DNA of 64,000 bases from an uncultured Pseudomonadota bacterium (GCA_903928965.1 CAIYSZ010000057.1:35935-99934); one strand, 5' to 3'. Positions 1-8,886 are shown, counted from the stretch's first letter. Notes: generated by a model not told the origin, from the sequence alone. Program-made: numbers and translations.

Positions 1-387
1 GCCCCAATCGCTGATGCCGGACAGATTGATGCCCACGGGCGTGCCGCCCGTCGCCGGTTTGGCTGCCACCGCAATGGAAACCGAGCTTGCGGCGGAGCCT
101 TTGCTTCCGGTGCACGTCAGGGTATAAGTTTGCGTGCCAGTTAACCCGGATACGGTTTTGCTGCCTGATGCGCTTACCGCGCCGGACCAACCGCCGGAAG
201 CGGCGCAAGTTTGCGCGTTGGCCGCATTCCAGGTCAGGGTGGACGCGCCGTTATACACCACGGATGTTTGAGACGCGCTCAAGGAGACGTTCGGAGTATT
301 CGCCGCCGTCTTGACCGCGGCCATGCCATCCGCCGGCAACACTAGCGCGGGAATCAGCATGATTTGTAGTAGGTTTTGAATTCTCAT
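1..387 (-). CDS. Secreted Ig-like/PKD-type protein, N-terminal part only
   Basis: The reading frame is open from the left edge to an ATG at 387, so only about 129 N-terminal residues are visible and the ORF track missed it. The protein starts with a signal peptide (MRIQNLLQIMLIPALVLPA). A beta-rich domain follows, with motifs such as TLTWNAANAQTC, ASGGWSG and TQTYTLTC, typical of bacterial Ig/PKD-like domains in secreted proteins. The visible end (NLSGISDWG) resembles the opening of a larger exported, carbohydrate-associated domain, which is a guess. An AGGAG sits 7 bases before the chosen ATG; in-frame ATGs at 393 and 402 are alternatives. It is divergent from the Ig-repeat gene at 1018 across a long AT-rich gap, which suggests shared regulation. 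The product is probably extracellular. Confidence 0.75.
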   Translation of the reverse strand, partial: MRIQNLLQIMLIPALVLPADGMAAVKTAANTPNVSLSASQTSVVYNGASTLTWNAANAQTCAASGGWSGAVSASGSKTVSGLTGTQTYTLTCTGSKGSAASSVSIAVAAKPATGGTPVGINLSGISDWG

Positions 388-1017
388 TTTCATTCTCCTC
401 ATCTTAGGTGGTTCAATAATTTCAGGAGTCGCAAGCAATTGACCGCTGGCTTTGTCTGATAAGCATGGCGTAAGCCGATTCAGTCATTATTGCATCCTCC
501 TATTAAATAGTTAAGGTCTACTCACTTAAAAATGTATCGGCTCAATCACCTAAGTGCGGTTACCTAAGTAGAATTACTTAATTTGACGCATAAATTAAAT
601 GGCTAGATATTAATTCATTGGATTGATATTTTGATTGACGAGCAAATGATGTACTTCACTATGCTCGGCGGCATCCTGATCGATTTGTTGCATACAATTT
701 ATGTTAGTTAATCCGCAGGCGAATTGACAAGAAAAATGTTTATACGAACTAAATTATGTTGTATATATACACATAATGTGTTGAATAAGGTTTTTTTATG
801 ATTGATTTTTGATTAAAAATAAGAATCATTGTTGTTTTGTGGATGTGTTTTTTAATGCGCGGCTTTGAGTTATGTTTGTGTAAATGCTTATATTGATTGT
901 TAAAAATGTGAGCGGTATAACAAAATTATTAGAAATCGCGGGTTGGAAATTAATAACAGTTTGCTATTATTTTAAATGTAAATGATAGATTTATTTTTTT
1001 AAAAAAGGAGAATTAAA
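388..1017. promoter_or_regulatory. AT-rich divergent intergenic region with iterated CACCTAAGTG-like sites
   Basis: This 630-base gap separates two divergent exported-protein genes and is much richer in A and T than its surroundings. CACCTAAGTG (547), TACCTAAGTA (561) and TACTTAATT (575) recur with an exact 14-base step. A related CACTTAA lies at 523, and the exact inverse CTTAGGTG lies at 403-410. Directly after the third copy come a TTGACG (584-589) and, 17 bases later, a GATATT, which could be a plus-strand promoter. An AAGGAG precedes the ATG at 1018. I see no gene here. The repeated sites are read as a likely regulator-binding array; the regulator is unknown. Confidence 0.45.
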
Positions 1018-3558
1018 ATGCGTTTAAAATCTCTATATTTAGCACTTTTGCTAAGTGGAGTAGCAAGCTCGGCGTACGCGGGGGCGTATGGCAGTTTGGC
1101 GAACTTTGATGTGGTGAACGATACCGGCAAAACGGCGCACGGTTTTGAAATTGATATCGAAGGTATACATTCAACCGATATTTCATCGTTGTTCGGCGCG
1201 GCTAACCGTTGGCCAAACATGGAGCGTTACGGCGCTCCGGTGGTGACCGACACCGGCGCCGGCGTCAAAATTGTATATCAAGCGACTTACAACGGCGTCT
1301 GGTCGGCCGGCACGCCGTCCGGCACCTTGCCGGTGAGTCCTTCCGACAGTTGCTGGCCGTTGGGTGCGCCGAGCTACGGCCCGCTCTATCCTTGCGACCA
1401 TTTTGGGGTCAGCGTCAACGTCCCGACGCCTAATGTCACCTCGTTCTGGCTAGTGGAAAGCGCGCCTGGCTCAAGCAGTTTGACGCCGGTGGCCGTCACG
1501 GTGCCTAATCCGGTGTGGACCGTGACCCCGGTTCCGCCGCCGGTGGTGATTCCAGCGGGTTATGTGCCGCCGCCGCCGCAAGTGAACGTCGCCATAGCCG
1601 CGCCACAGCCTTTGGGTTATGAATTCGGCGAGCCGCGCTGGGTTAAAGTCACCGCTACCGGCGCCTTGCAGGATGTGGCGATTGAGGATTTGGTGGCGGA
1701 AAACGCGATCATCAAAAAAGCCCAAACGCAAACCCAAATTGAATGGCAATTATTGCAAGTGGATTCCGGTTCTCCAGGGTCCGGCCAAATCGATTTAAGC
1801 GGCGTGGCCTTGGACCCCGGCGCAACCGGCGTGGTCTACCGGTTTGAGTTTTATCAATACACCGGCGCGCTAGACCCGTCAACCAACGAAGCCTTGCCGG
1901 GCCCCAATGGCGATACCCCAGGCGCAAACGGTCCTAGCCCTGGAGATTTGGGTAAATTTCTGGTCGCGCAAAACGCCGGCATCAATTTCGACGGCGTGAT
2001 TCCACCACCGCCGCCGCTGCCTATCGCGCCTAGCATTAACGCTATCATTAACGGCGCCACGGTGAATTCAGCGTACTCGCAAGCGATTAACGCCACTCCC
2101 GGCGTCGCCGGCGATACGCTGACTTATAGCGTGACCGGTCTGCCGGCCGGCTTATCTTTAAGCGGCAACACCATTTCCGGCACGCCAACCACGGTGGGTA
2201 CGTACCCCATAGTGATTAAGGTGACCGATTCCGTCAATGGTTTAAGCACTTCGGCAAGCACTAATTTGCAAGTCGCCGATTCGGCCATTGTGTTCCCTAA
2301 TCCGTTTACCTTGAATCAGGCAACCGTGGGCGTTTCCTATAGCCAGCCGTTGAGCGTTACCGGCGGTTACGGCGCGATTAGTTTCTCCGACCCGGTGAAA
2401 TCTTTACCGGCCGGCTTGGTAATTTCCGGCGCGGCAATTACCGGCAAGGCCACCACCGCCGGTTCTTATAATGTGACGATTCAAGCCAAGGATTCCCTGG
2501 GATACACCCAAGTGGACACGGCGACATTGACGGTGGCTTCCGCGGTCAATCCGCCGCCGGTTCCATGCTCGGGAAGCAACAAAGTCATTTCCGCGGTCAA
2601 TAAATATTGGCTGGATATCGCCGGCGGTTTGGCCAATGGCGGACAAAGCGTGAATTATGCTCCTAAGGCCAACACCACATTCGTGTCGCCGGCTACCAAT
2701 TTTGTGGCGGGCGAGTTGGTGAGTTATTCAGGAACCTTGGATAATGTTGGTTTCTGCGTGGCTACCAGTATGACGGTAGCGCCGGGTTTAAGCTTGACTC
2801 CGGTGACCTTGCCGGTTGGCGCGGTGGGCAGCGTTTACACGGCTACCGCTATTACTCCGGCTGGCGGCGTTAAGCCTTATACCGTTAGCGTCAGCGGCTT
2901 GCCGAAAGGGTTGAGTTTTGACGGCGCTAAAATCAGCGGCACGCCGGCTTTGGGAAGCAACGGAAGCTTTACCGTGGTGGTTTCAATTAACGATAATATC
3001 GGCGAGACGGTCAACACAAATTTGAACTTGACCATTAACCCGGCGCCCGCCATCGTGTTGGGGGCGACCTCATTGCCCGCGACCGGTAAACTGAATACTG
3101 CCTACACCGGTTCGGTATCCGCGACTGGCGGCTTAGGCGGTTTGACTTGGAGCGCGGCGGGTTTGCCGGGCGGCGTGACCGTGCAAGCCAAGGGTACGGT
3201 CTCCGGAAAGCCGACCGCGGCGGGTGTGTTTAACCCGGTATTTACCGTAACCGACGGCATTGGTCAAAAATCCACGGAAAACGCCACCATTACCGTGCTG
3301 TCGCCGATCACCATTACGGGTGTAAGCGCCTCCGCCGCCAATAAAGTCGGAAAAGCGTTTTCGTCAAACTTGACAATCACCGGCGGATACGGCGCGTTGA
3401 CCTGGACGGCTACTGGTTTGCCGAGCGGACTGAATGTCGCCAATGGCCTTATTTACGGCACGCCTAGCAAGGCGGGAACCTTTAATCCCACGGTAAAAGT
3501 GACGGATGCATTGGGCGATACAGCTTCTAAATCCGTAAAACTGGTGATTTCGCCTTAA
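1018..3558 (+). CDS. Large secreted protein with putative Ig (He_PIG-type) repeats
   Basis: This 846-residue exported protein has a clear signal peptide ending SSAYA at residues 1-22. Residues 23-320 form a domain I do not recognise, containing a proline-rich linker (PVPPPVVIPAGYVPPPP). From about residue 330 onward come at least five copies of a putative Ig domain of about 85 residues. Each has the pattern GLPAGLS...ISGTP...AGTY..I.VTDS, and together they reach the C-terminus. A cysteine-containing insert (about 510-590) interrupts the series. There is no membrane anchor or sorting signal. A role in adhesion or at the cell surface is inferred from the architecture only. A strong SD, AAGGAG, sits 8 bases before the ATG, and a strong terminator follows the stop. 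Confidence 0.85.
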   Translation: MRLKSLYLALLLSGVASSAYAGAYGSLANFDVVNDTGKTAHGFEIDIEGIHSTDISSLFGAANRWPNMERYGAPVVTDTGAGVKIVYQATYNGVWSAGTPSGTLPVSPSDSCWPLGAPSYGPLYPCDHFGVSVNVPTPNVTSFWLVESAPGSSSLTPVAVTVPNPVWTVTPVPPPVVIPAGYVPPPPQVNVAIAAPQPLGYEFGEPRWVKVTATGALQDVAIEDLVAENAIIKKAQTQTQIEWQLLQVDSGSPGSGQIDLSGVALDPGATGVVYRFEFYQYTGALDPSTNEALPGPNGDTPGANGPSPGDLGKFLVAQNAGINFDGVIPPPPPLPIAPSINAIINGATVNSAYSQAINATPGVAGDTLTYSVTGLPAGLSLSGNTISGTPTTVGTYPIVIKVTDSVNGLSTSASTNLQVADSAIVFPNPFTLNQATVGVSYSQPLSVTGGYGAISFSDPVKSLPAGLVISGAAITGKATTAGSYNVTIQAKDSLGYTQVDTATLTVASAVNPPPVPCSGSNKVISAVNKYWLDIAGGLANGGQSVNYAPKANTTFVSPATNFVAGELVSYSGTLDNVGFCVATSMTVAPGLSLTPVTLPVGAVGSVYTATAITPAGGVKPYTVSVSGLPKGLSFDGAKISGTPALGSNGSFTVVVSINDNIGETVNTNLNLTINPAPAIVLGATSLPATGKLNTAYTGSVSATGGLGGLTWSAAGLPGGVTVQAKGTVSGKPTAAGVFNPVFTVTDGIGQKSTENATITVLSPITITGVSASAANKVGKAFSSNLTITGGYGALTWTATGLPSGLNVANGLIYGTPSKAGTFNPTVKVTDALGDTASKSVKLVISP

Positions 3559-3569
3559 GGTAAAACAAG

Positions 3570-3633
3570 CCCGCCGGCTGATTAGGCGGGTTGCATAAAA
3601 GAGCGGATGCGGTTGACGCATCCGCTTTTTTTT
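3570..3633 (+). terminator. Double hairpin terminator after the Ig-repeat gene
   Basis: A first hairpin pairs CCCGCC (3570-3575) with GGCGGG (3585-3590). A second has a perfect 10-base stem, AGCGGATGCG/CGCATCCGCT (3602-3611 with 3617-3626), a 5-base loop and a run of eight T. The second is a textbook intrinsic terminator on the plus strand. Confidence 0.9.
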
Positions 3634-3643
3634 ATCGAGACGA

Positions 3644-3790
3644 TCACCATCCCCCGCCCAAGGCTTTATACATGGCTACGTGCGTGGTCGCCCAGGCCAG
3701 CCGGCTTCAAGCCAGACAACAGCGCCAAGGTATGCCGGGTGTTTTTGATCTGCGCGGATAGTCGGGTTGAACGCCAATTCATAGGCCGCC
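3644..3790 (-). pseudogene. Remnant of a NodT-family outer-membrane efflux protein
   Basis: Read on the minus strand, one frame ends LAWATTHVAMYKALGGGW followed by TGA. The tail YKALGGGW is the characteristic C-terminus of NodT/OprM-type outer-membrane factors. Just upstream, in a different frame, is TRHTLALLSGLKPA, which resembles the RHALAVLLG segment from the middle of the same family. This suggests a gene reduced by an internal deletion and frameshift to about 140 bases. No start codon, signal peptide or lipobox remains. It lies beside a divergently transcribed MarR-type gene, the usual neighbour of drug-efflux operons, so a lost efflux operon is plausible. The C-terminal match is strong; the mid-protein match is weaker. 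Confidence 0.65.
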
Positions 3791-3932
3791 GTGAATTGGC
3801 GTCGCCGAGCTTTGAGCGAGAAAAATCGTGATGAAGTTCTAAAAAATGTTGAATCGTTAAGATTTATGTTTATAGATGACATACACTGATTCGCACGATG
3901 TTTGCATCATTAGTTATTACTTGGAGGTTGCC

Positions 3933-4394
3933 ATGTCAGTTACTGACGTTACCGAGCCGAATTATCAAGAATGCGCCGATTGCACTTGTTTTAGCTTGCG
4001 CAAGGCTAGCCGCGCCGTTAGTCAATTATACGACGACGCATTCCGCGAGATCGGCATCCGCGGCACCCAATTTTCCTTGCTCGTGGCGATTAAAACGGCT
4101 GAGCCGGTGTTGGTGACGCGTCTGGCTGAATTTACCGTGATGGATAGAACCACGTTAACCCGCAATTTGGATATCCTGGTTAAGCAAAACCTGGTGCAGA
4201 TTAGTCCCGGCCGTGACCGGCGCACCCGTGTGGTGAGTTTGTCGGAACAAGGGGAAGCCGTTTTGGCTACCGCTTATCCATTGTGGCGGCAGACGCAAAG
4301 TCAAATTGAGGCGTTGATGCAGGAGCAACGCTTGAAAGCCTTGTTGTCCGAGCTTTCCGGTTTGGTCAAGGCCGTGCAATTAAACGCCGCCTGA
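3933..4394 (+). CDS. MarR-family transcriptional regulator
   Basis: This winged-helix regulator of 153 residues is close to the usual MarR length. The start at 3933 is chosen over the track's 3876 because GGAGG lies 5 bases before it. The N-terminal ECADCTCFSLRKASRAV is the cysteine-rich opening of a common MarR subgroup. The DNA-binding region includes LVTRLAEFTVMDRTTLTRNL and the wing SPGRDRRTRVVSL (about residues 60-115). MarR proteins bind palindromes as dimers and usually repress efflux or stress genes. The cysteines could sense oxidants, which is inference. The adjacent efflux remnant may be its former target. Confidence 0.88.
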   Translation: MSVTDVTEPNYQECADCTCFSLRKASRAVSQLYDDAFREIGIRGTQFSLLVAIKTAEPVLVTRLAEFTVMDRTTLTRNLDILVKQNLVQISPGRDRRTRVVSLSEQGEAVLATAYPLWRQTQSQIEALMQEQRLKALLSELSGLVKAVQLNAA

Positions 4395-4444
4395 CCGGCT
4401 TTGCTTTTTAAGCCTGCCGCAAGTAAAATACAGATTTTCTGTTT

Positions 4445-5014
4445 ATGTCTGATGCTTTGGCTTTACGAATTGACGCAATTTTGCCGCAAACTCAATGCGG
4501 TAAATGCGGTTACGCAGGCTGTTGGCCGTATGCGCAAGCCTTGAGTGCGGGAAACGCCGATCTCAACCGCTGTCCGCCGGGCGGCGAGGCCGGTATCCGC
4601 GCCTTGGCCGATTTATTAGGGCGGCCGGTCAAACCTTTGGCCGCGGAATGCGGCGTGGAGCGGCCGCGCCTGACGGCAATCATTGACGAGAGTTTGTGCG
4701 TGGGCTGTGTGAAATGCATCCCGCCATGCCCGGTGGACGCCATACTGGGCGCGGCCAAGCAAATGCACACGGTATTGCACGCCTTATGCACCGGCTGCGA
4801 ACTATGCCTGCCGGCGTGTCCAGTGGACTGCATTAGTTTGGTTCCGGCGCAAAATCCGGTCTGGGACCATTCGGACGCGGCGCTGGCCCGGAAGCGATAC
4901 CAATCGCGGCTCCAGCGTTTGGCGCGGCTGGAGGCGGAGCAAGCCGAAGCCAGACGCCGGCAAAAGGAAAAATTATTGCAAGCGGGGTTGCTGAAAGCCG
5001 ATAATGCTAATTAA
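4445..5014 (+). CDS. rnfB: RnfB-like iron-sulfur electron-transfer protein without membrane anchor
   Basis: The 189-residue protein opens directly with the RnfB Fe-S domain ([18 protein letters not shown]...RCPPGG, residues 9-45). Two [4Fe-4S] ferredoxin motifs follow, [12 protein letters not shown] (about 87-98) and [12 protein letters not shown] (about 117-128), then a charged C-terminal tail. In the Rnf/Rsx complex, RnfB receives low-potential electrons. Rnf-complex RnfB has an N-terminal membrane helix; this one has none. No rnfA, C, D, G or E gene is nearby. It therefore belongs to the short, free-standing type and probably acts as a soluble or loosely attached ferredoxin. The gene follows marR by 50 bases and is followed by tRNA-Arg. 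Confidence 0.85.
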   Translation: MSDALALRIDAILPQTQCGKCGYAGCWPYAQALSAGNADLNRCPPGGEAGIRALADLLGRPVKPLAAECGVERPRLTAIIDESLCVGCVKCIPPCPVDAILGAAKQMHTVLHALCTGCELCLPACPVDCISLVPAQNPVWDHSDAALARKRYQSRLQRLARLEAEQAEARRRQKEKLLQAGLLKADNAN

Positions 5015-5039
5015 TGTTATGTTGAATGGCGGTTTTTGT

Positions 5040-5045
5040 TATAAT
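5040..5045 (+). promoter_or_regulatory. -10 box of the tRNA-Arg promoter
   Basis: A perfect TATAAT lies 19 bases before the mature tRNA start. The hexamer 17 bases upstream (TTATGT) is a weak -35. Confidence 0.5.
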
Positions 5046-5064
5046 TTCCAGCTAACTTCAAAAT

Positions 5065-5141
5065 GCGCCCTTAGCTCAGCTGGATAGAGCGCGGCCCTCC
5101 GGAGGCCGAGGTCAGAGGTTCGAATCCTCTAGGGCGCGCCA
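5065..5141 (+). tRNA. tRNA-Arg (anticodon CCG)
   Basis: The 77 bases fold as a full cloverleaf. The acceptor GCGCCCT pairs with AGGGCGC, and the D-stem is GCTC/GAGC. The anticodon stem CGGCC/GGCCG carries the loop CTCCGGA, so the anticodon is CCG and reads CGG. The T-arm is AGAGG-TTCGAAT-CCTCT, and CCA is encoded. No integrase gene or duplicated 3' end is seen nearby. Confidence 0.97.
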
Positions 5142-5194
5142 TTTGATATTCGCCCTTACCATCATCTTTTCGGCTGATAACGGTTCTTAAAGAC

Positions 5195-6256
5195 TTATTT
5201 GTTTTTCGACCCGGTTATAAGTTTACCGCCTAAGCTTTTCAAACGCTTGACCATTTGCTCTTTCATCTGCTCCCGCCCGATGTTATGTCTTAATCCGCTA
5301 GCCAAACCGGTTACCTGATCGGTTGAAGTACGTTCTCCGTAAAACACCAGCGTTCCGTCTCGAAAGGGAAGCGCGCCTACGGTCAGATGGCTCGAATTAT
5401 AGGAGTGTCCGACATAAAATTGCCGGGCTAGCATCAAGGCGCCGGTTTTGGTGATCAGTAGAAAATGGTGTCCTAAAATTGCCGTTGGCCGGTTTTCAAC
5501 CTGACGATTCATCCAGTAAAAACGTTCTTCAATACCATTAGGCAACGCTTCCGGATAGTTGAGCCAGCCATGAAATATTTGGGGAAACAGTTGTGCCAGC
5601 ACCTTGTTATTTTCGGCGGCGATGCGCAGTTCGGTAGCGGGGTCGGCAACACCGTTGTCGCGGGAATAAGCCGCTATTCCGGCCAGACCCTGCGCCCGGT
5701 AAGTTTGGTAGCGTTGCAGCAGAATTTCGCGGTATTTTTGGCTAATAACTTCAACCACGTTTATTTTGTCTGTATCGGCAATCGCGTTTTTGATGGCGGC
5801 AAAACTTGAAATTTCTTGACTGGATAGATTAAAGCGGTCACCCGCTTCGGCATTCAAAAGGTCCAGGGCTTCATCCGTTTGACTATCGGTAAAGCCAAAT
5901 CGCTTGAAGGCAATGACATCCGCATTAGGGCTGATTTCCTGATACGCGGTGATGGCCGGATCAACCGAGAGTAGATCGCCATTTTTTATATAATCCACGG
6001 TGCGCTCAAAAGGAACCGGAAAAAAGATGGCGATACTCATCGCCAATTCTTTGCCGGTCGCTTCCGGGATATCATGGAAAATGATTTCGCCATGATTCAG
6101 CTTGTCTATTTGTTGCCGCGGAATCCCAAGCAGATTAAGCACTTCTTCCAATGAAGGCGCGGTAGCCGCCATGGCCGCGGAAATGTAAGTCAGGCTAAGC
6201 AGAAAAAACCATGCGCCTAATCTCAGTCTGTTGTTTAATACACGATTCAGTTTCAT
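5195..6256 (-). CDS. Exported protein of unknown function
   Basis: I do not recognise this family. The start at 6256 gives a standard signal peptide (MKLNRVLNN..., hydrophobic core AWFFLLSLTYIS, cleavage near AAMA). The track's upstream TTG at 6349 adds residues that would bury it. No start has a good SD. The mature protein (about 325 residues) is mixed alpha/beta, without membrane helices or cysteine motifs. The C-terminal half has conserved-looking aromatic segments (GHHFLLITKTGALMLARQFY, PFRDGTLVFYGERTSTDQV), suggesting a soluble periplasmic fold that may bind a ligand. It ends in a basic tail. It stands alone between tRNA-Arg and the divergent AIDA-repeat gene. Confidence 0.7.
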   Translation of the reverse strand: MKLNRVLNNRLRLGAWFFLLSLTYISAAMAATAPSLEEVLNLLGIPRQQIDKLNHGEIIFHDIPEATGKELAMSIAIFFPVPFERTVDYIKNGDLLSVDPAITAYQEISPNADVIAFKRFGFTDSQTDEALDLLNAEAGDRFNLSSQEISSFAAIKNAIADTDKINVVEVISQKYREILLQRYQTYRAQGLAGIAAYSRDNGVADPATELRIAAENNKVLAQLFPQIFHGWLNYPEALPNGIEERFYWMNRQVENRPTAILGHHFLLITKTGALMLARQFYVGHSYNSSHLTVGALPFRDGTLVFYGERTSTDQVTGLASGLRHNIGREQMKEQMVKRLKSLGGKLITGSKNK

Positions 6257-6470
6257 AGCAAAGCAAGGGTTGAAAAAAGGGAGGCTTGGCATGCCGTAGA
6301 TAGTCCCGTCCAAGGTATCGATACGCTTTGGGTAGCGGCTTGGCGGCAAATTTTAACAAATCGTGCAATAGGATGTTTTACTTCCATTTATGGCATAAAA
6401 TGTTACTATAGAGAAAGATGGTGCGCTCTAGTTCGCTTGCCCCTCGTGATTAATTGTTTAAGGAGTTGAC

Positions 6471-8873
6471 ATGACCCAGTATATTGTTTCAGGCGTGGCT
6501 AGCGCCCATTTAGTATTGAGTAACGGCGATTCCGAAATCGTCGAGAACAAAGGACATGGAAATTGGACCACGGTTTTCGGCGGCGGTACGGTCGAGGTTT
6601 ATGCCCGCGGCGCAACCACTGAAACGGATTTGAAATCCGGCGGTAAGGAATTGGTTTTTAGCGATGGAGGCGCGCTTAAAACGATTATATCCCGAGGCGG
6701 TATAGAGACCGTTTTTGGCGGCGGCACGGATATTTCCGCCAGCATAGGCAGCGGCGGCGAGCTGGTTGTCTCTTCCGGCGGGCTCGCTGAATACACTATC
6801 TTATCCTACGGCGGCCAGGAATATGTGCACAGCGGCGCAAGCGTTCTCAGCTCTATAATTGATCAGGGCGGCGACGAAATTTTATACAGCGGGGCGACCG
6901 TTTCCGGCGATATCGTCAACAGCGTAGCGGCGCTTAATGTTGGCGCGGGGGCAAGCGCTAACAGCGTATTGGTTGAATCCGGTGGTTTGTTGCAGGTTAA
7001 TTCGGGCGGCGTCGTCAGCGGCAGTTTAGTGAGCGGTCAGGAAACCATTATCTCCGGCGGCCAAGGTTATAACGATAGCGCCAGTTGGGATGGTGAGATT
7101 CTGGTCAATGGCGGCGTGGAGCGCGTAACCCCCAAAAATAGTGCGACAGGCGTTAGCTTGATTAGCGGCGGCCATGAAGTTATTAGTTCAGGTGGTTTCT
7201 CTTTCGACACTACGGTTAACAGCGCCGGTTTGTTGACGGTTTCCAGCGGCGCGGCCGATTACAACACATTATTGAATCAAGGCGGCTCGGAAATCGTCTC
7301 CAGCGGCGGGGCGTCTTGGTATGCCCTGGTTTATGGCGGTCAAATAACCATTCAATCCGGGGGTAAATTTGAACGCGGCGCGCTTAGCGGTGCAACTATG
7401 GATGTGTATAGGGGTGCGATAGTGTCGTTTACCGCTCTTAGCAATGGTGGCGGCGAAATCATCCACTCCGGCGCCGTGGCATATTCAAACACGGTGTTTA
7501 GCGGCGCTTCGGTTACGGTGCTGTCCGGCGGCGAGGATCATGGCGGCTGGGTTTATAGTGGCGGTTCCTTGCTTATTTCATCCGGCGGCGTCGGTTACAA
7601 CGATGGGGCCTATGCTTTCGGAGGCGTTATAGTTCTTGGGGGAACGGAGCGCGTGTACCAGGGCCAAGTGGATTATGTAACCCTGAGCAGCGGCGGAGTC
7701 ATGCTGGTTAGCGGGCGTGGCGAGGCGCAAGACACCACGGTTAATAACGGCGGCACGCTCTATATTTCCAGCGGCGGCTCGGATTATGCTTCAACATTGA
7801 ATAGCGGCGGCAAGGAAATTTTGTTTAGCGGCGCCAGCGGGAATGAAACCGTCTTGAATAGCGGCGCGAACCTAATTATTGATTCCGGGGCGGTTCTCAA
7901 TTATAGCGACGTGAATAGCGGTTGTACGTTGTTCGTGCATAACGGCGCCGATGTCAGCCTTACCAGAATCAACAGTGGCGCTAAGGAAGTCGTGCTGAGC
8001 GGCGGAACCGGGTTTGGGGATTATATAGCCAGTGGCGGTATGGAAACCGTGTCTTCCGGCGGGGTGGTCAGCTTCAGTCATGTTTACTCGGGAGGCCAGG
8101 AGTTTATCAATTCCGGCGGGGAGGGTTACAACGGTTACGCTTTTGTTCCGGGCGGGATACAGGTCAACAGCGGCGGCGTCGAATACGCCTCTAATGGCGC
8201 TTCTACCGAGCAGGTGATTTTGAATAGCGGCGGAGCTGAGTATATTCTGAGCAACGCGCAAGGTTTAAGTACCACCATAAACAGCGGCGGCGCGGAATAT
8301 GTAGCCAGCGGCGGCTTTTCCATAGGCGCAAGCCTTTATCAAGGCGGCCGGGAATTTATCGCCAGCGGCGCTTATTCGGTATCCGATCAGATTTATAGCG
8401 GGGCGGTGTTGAATGTCGGTTCCGGCGCTGTCTCCCAGGATACCGTGATCTATAGCGGCGGTTTGGAAACTATTTCCGCGGGCGGATTAGGGTTTTACTA
8501 CTCGGTTTCTCCCGGCGGCGAAGTGGATGTGTTAAGCGGGGGACGGTTAGATATATTCGATTCCGCCGGTGGAGTTACCGTAAGCCCAGGCGCGGTCTTG
8601 GATTTTTCGTGGGCTTATAGCGCAACCGACGTCAGCTTAACTTCCGCTAATCAACTTCAAGTCATCAGCGGCGGTGAAGTGCTCGCCTCGGTAAATCTGA
8701 TTGGCAATACGGCCGGTTACACTTTCACAGCCTATTCCGACGGCTATATCGGAACCGATGTGCTGGTTGGCCTTGGGCCGGCCGCTGCTCCGGCGGCTTT
8801 AATCGGACCTTCGCCCGCCGGCGGGCAGCAAGATATCGCGTTGGTCGGCGTGCACGCTTTGTCGCTGGCCTAA
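6471..8873 (+). CDS. AIDA-type (strand-loop-strand) repeat surface protein
   Basis: The 800-residue protein is built almost wholly of about 20-residue repeats of the type GG.E.V.SGG......V.SGG, spanning residues 40 to 720. This is the passenger repeat of AIDA-like autotransporters, which folds as a beta-solenoid. A short end domain (VISGGEVLASVNLIGNTAGY onward) and an Ala/Pro tail follow. There is no Sec signal peptide and no C-terminal beta-barrel translocator, so it is not a classical autotransporter. Repeat proteins of this form without a barrel are usually thought to leave by type I secretion, and such a system lies at 49-53.4 kb; the link is inference. AAGGAG sits 7 bases before the ATG. 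An AraC-type gene is convergent with it. Confidence 0.85.
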   Translation: MTQYIVSGVASAHLVLSNGDSEIVENKGHGNWTTVFGGGTVEVYARGATTETDLKSGGKELVFSDGGALKTIISRGGIETVFGGGTDISASIGSGGELVVSSGGLAEYTILSYGGQEYVHSGASVLSSIIDQGGDEILYSGATVSGDIVNSVAALNVGAGASANSVLVESGGLLQVNSGGVVSGSLVSGQETIISGGQGYNDSASWDGEILVNGGVERVTPKNSATGVSLISGGHEVISSGGFSFDTTVNSAGLLTVSSGAADYNTLLNQGGSEIVSSGGASWYALVYGGQITIQSGGKFERGALSGATMDVYRGAIVSFTALSNGGGEIIHSGAVAYSNTVFSGASVTVLSGGEDHGGWVYSGGSLLISSGGVGYNDGAYAFGGVIVLGGTERVYQGQVDYVTLSSGGVMLVSGRGEAQDTTVNNGGTLYISSGGSDYASTLNSGGKEILFSGASGNETVLNSGANLIIDSGAVLNYSDVNSGCTLFVHNGADVSLTRINSGAKEVVLSGGTGFGDYIASGGMETVSSGGVVSFSHVYSGGQEFINSGGEGYNGYAFVPGGIQVNSGGVEYASNGASTEQVILNSGGAEYILSNAQGLSTTINSGGAEYVASGGFSIGASLYQGGREFIASGAYSVSDQIYSGAVLNVGSGAVSQDTVIYSGGLETISAGGLGFYYSVSPGGEVDVLSGGRLDIFDSAGGVTVSPGAVLDFSWAYSATDVSLTSANQLQVISGGEVLASVNLIGNTAGYTFTAYSDGYIGTDVLVGLGPAAAPAALIGPSPAGGQQDIALVGVHALSLA

Positions 8874-8886
8874 GCCGGATTTAGCG

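Noticed and set aside
571-589. ATTACTTAATTTGAC occurs here and again at about 42960-42974
   Set aside because: A shared 15-mer is expected by chance a few times in 64 kb; both contain a -35-like TTGAC in AT-rich DNA, which raises the odds further.
3676-3882. Minus-strand ORF of 68 residues
   Set aside because: It reads through the efflux remnant in a third frame and contains no family feature.
5065-5141. tRNA-Arg as an integration site
   Set aside because: No integrase, no duplicated tRNA 3' end and no shift in gene type that would mark an island boundary.
6471-8873. Short repeats that might be taken for a CRISPR or DNA tandem array
   Set aside because: The repetition is at the protein level (GG..SGG) in one long frame; the DNA copies vary and there are no spacers.
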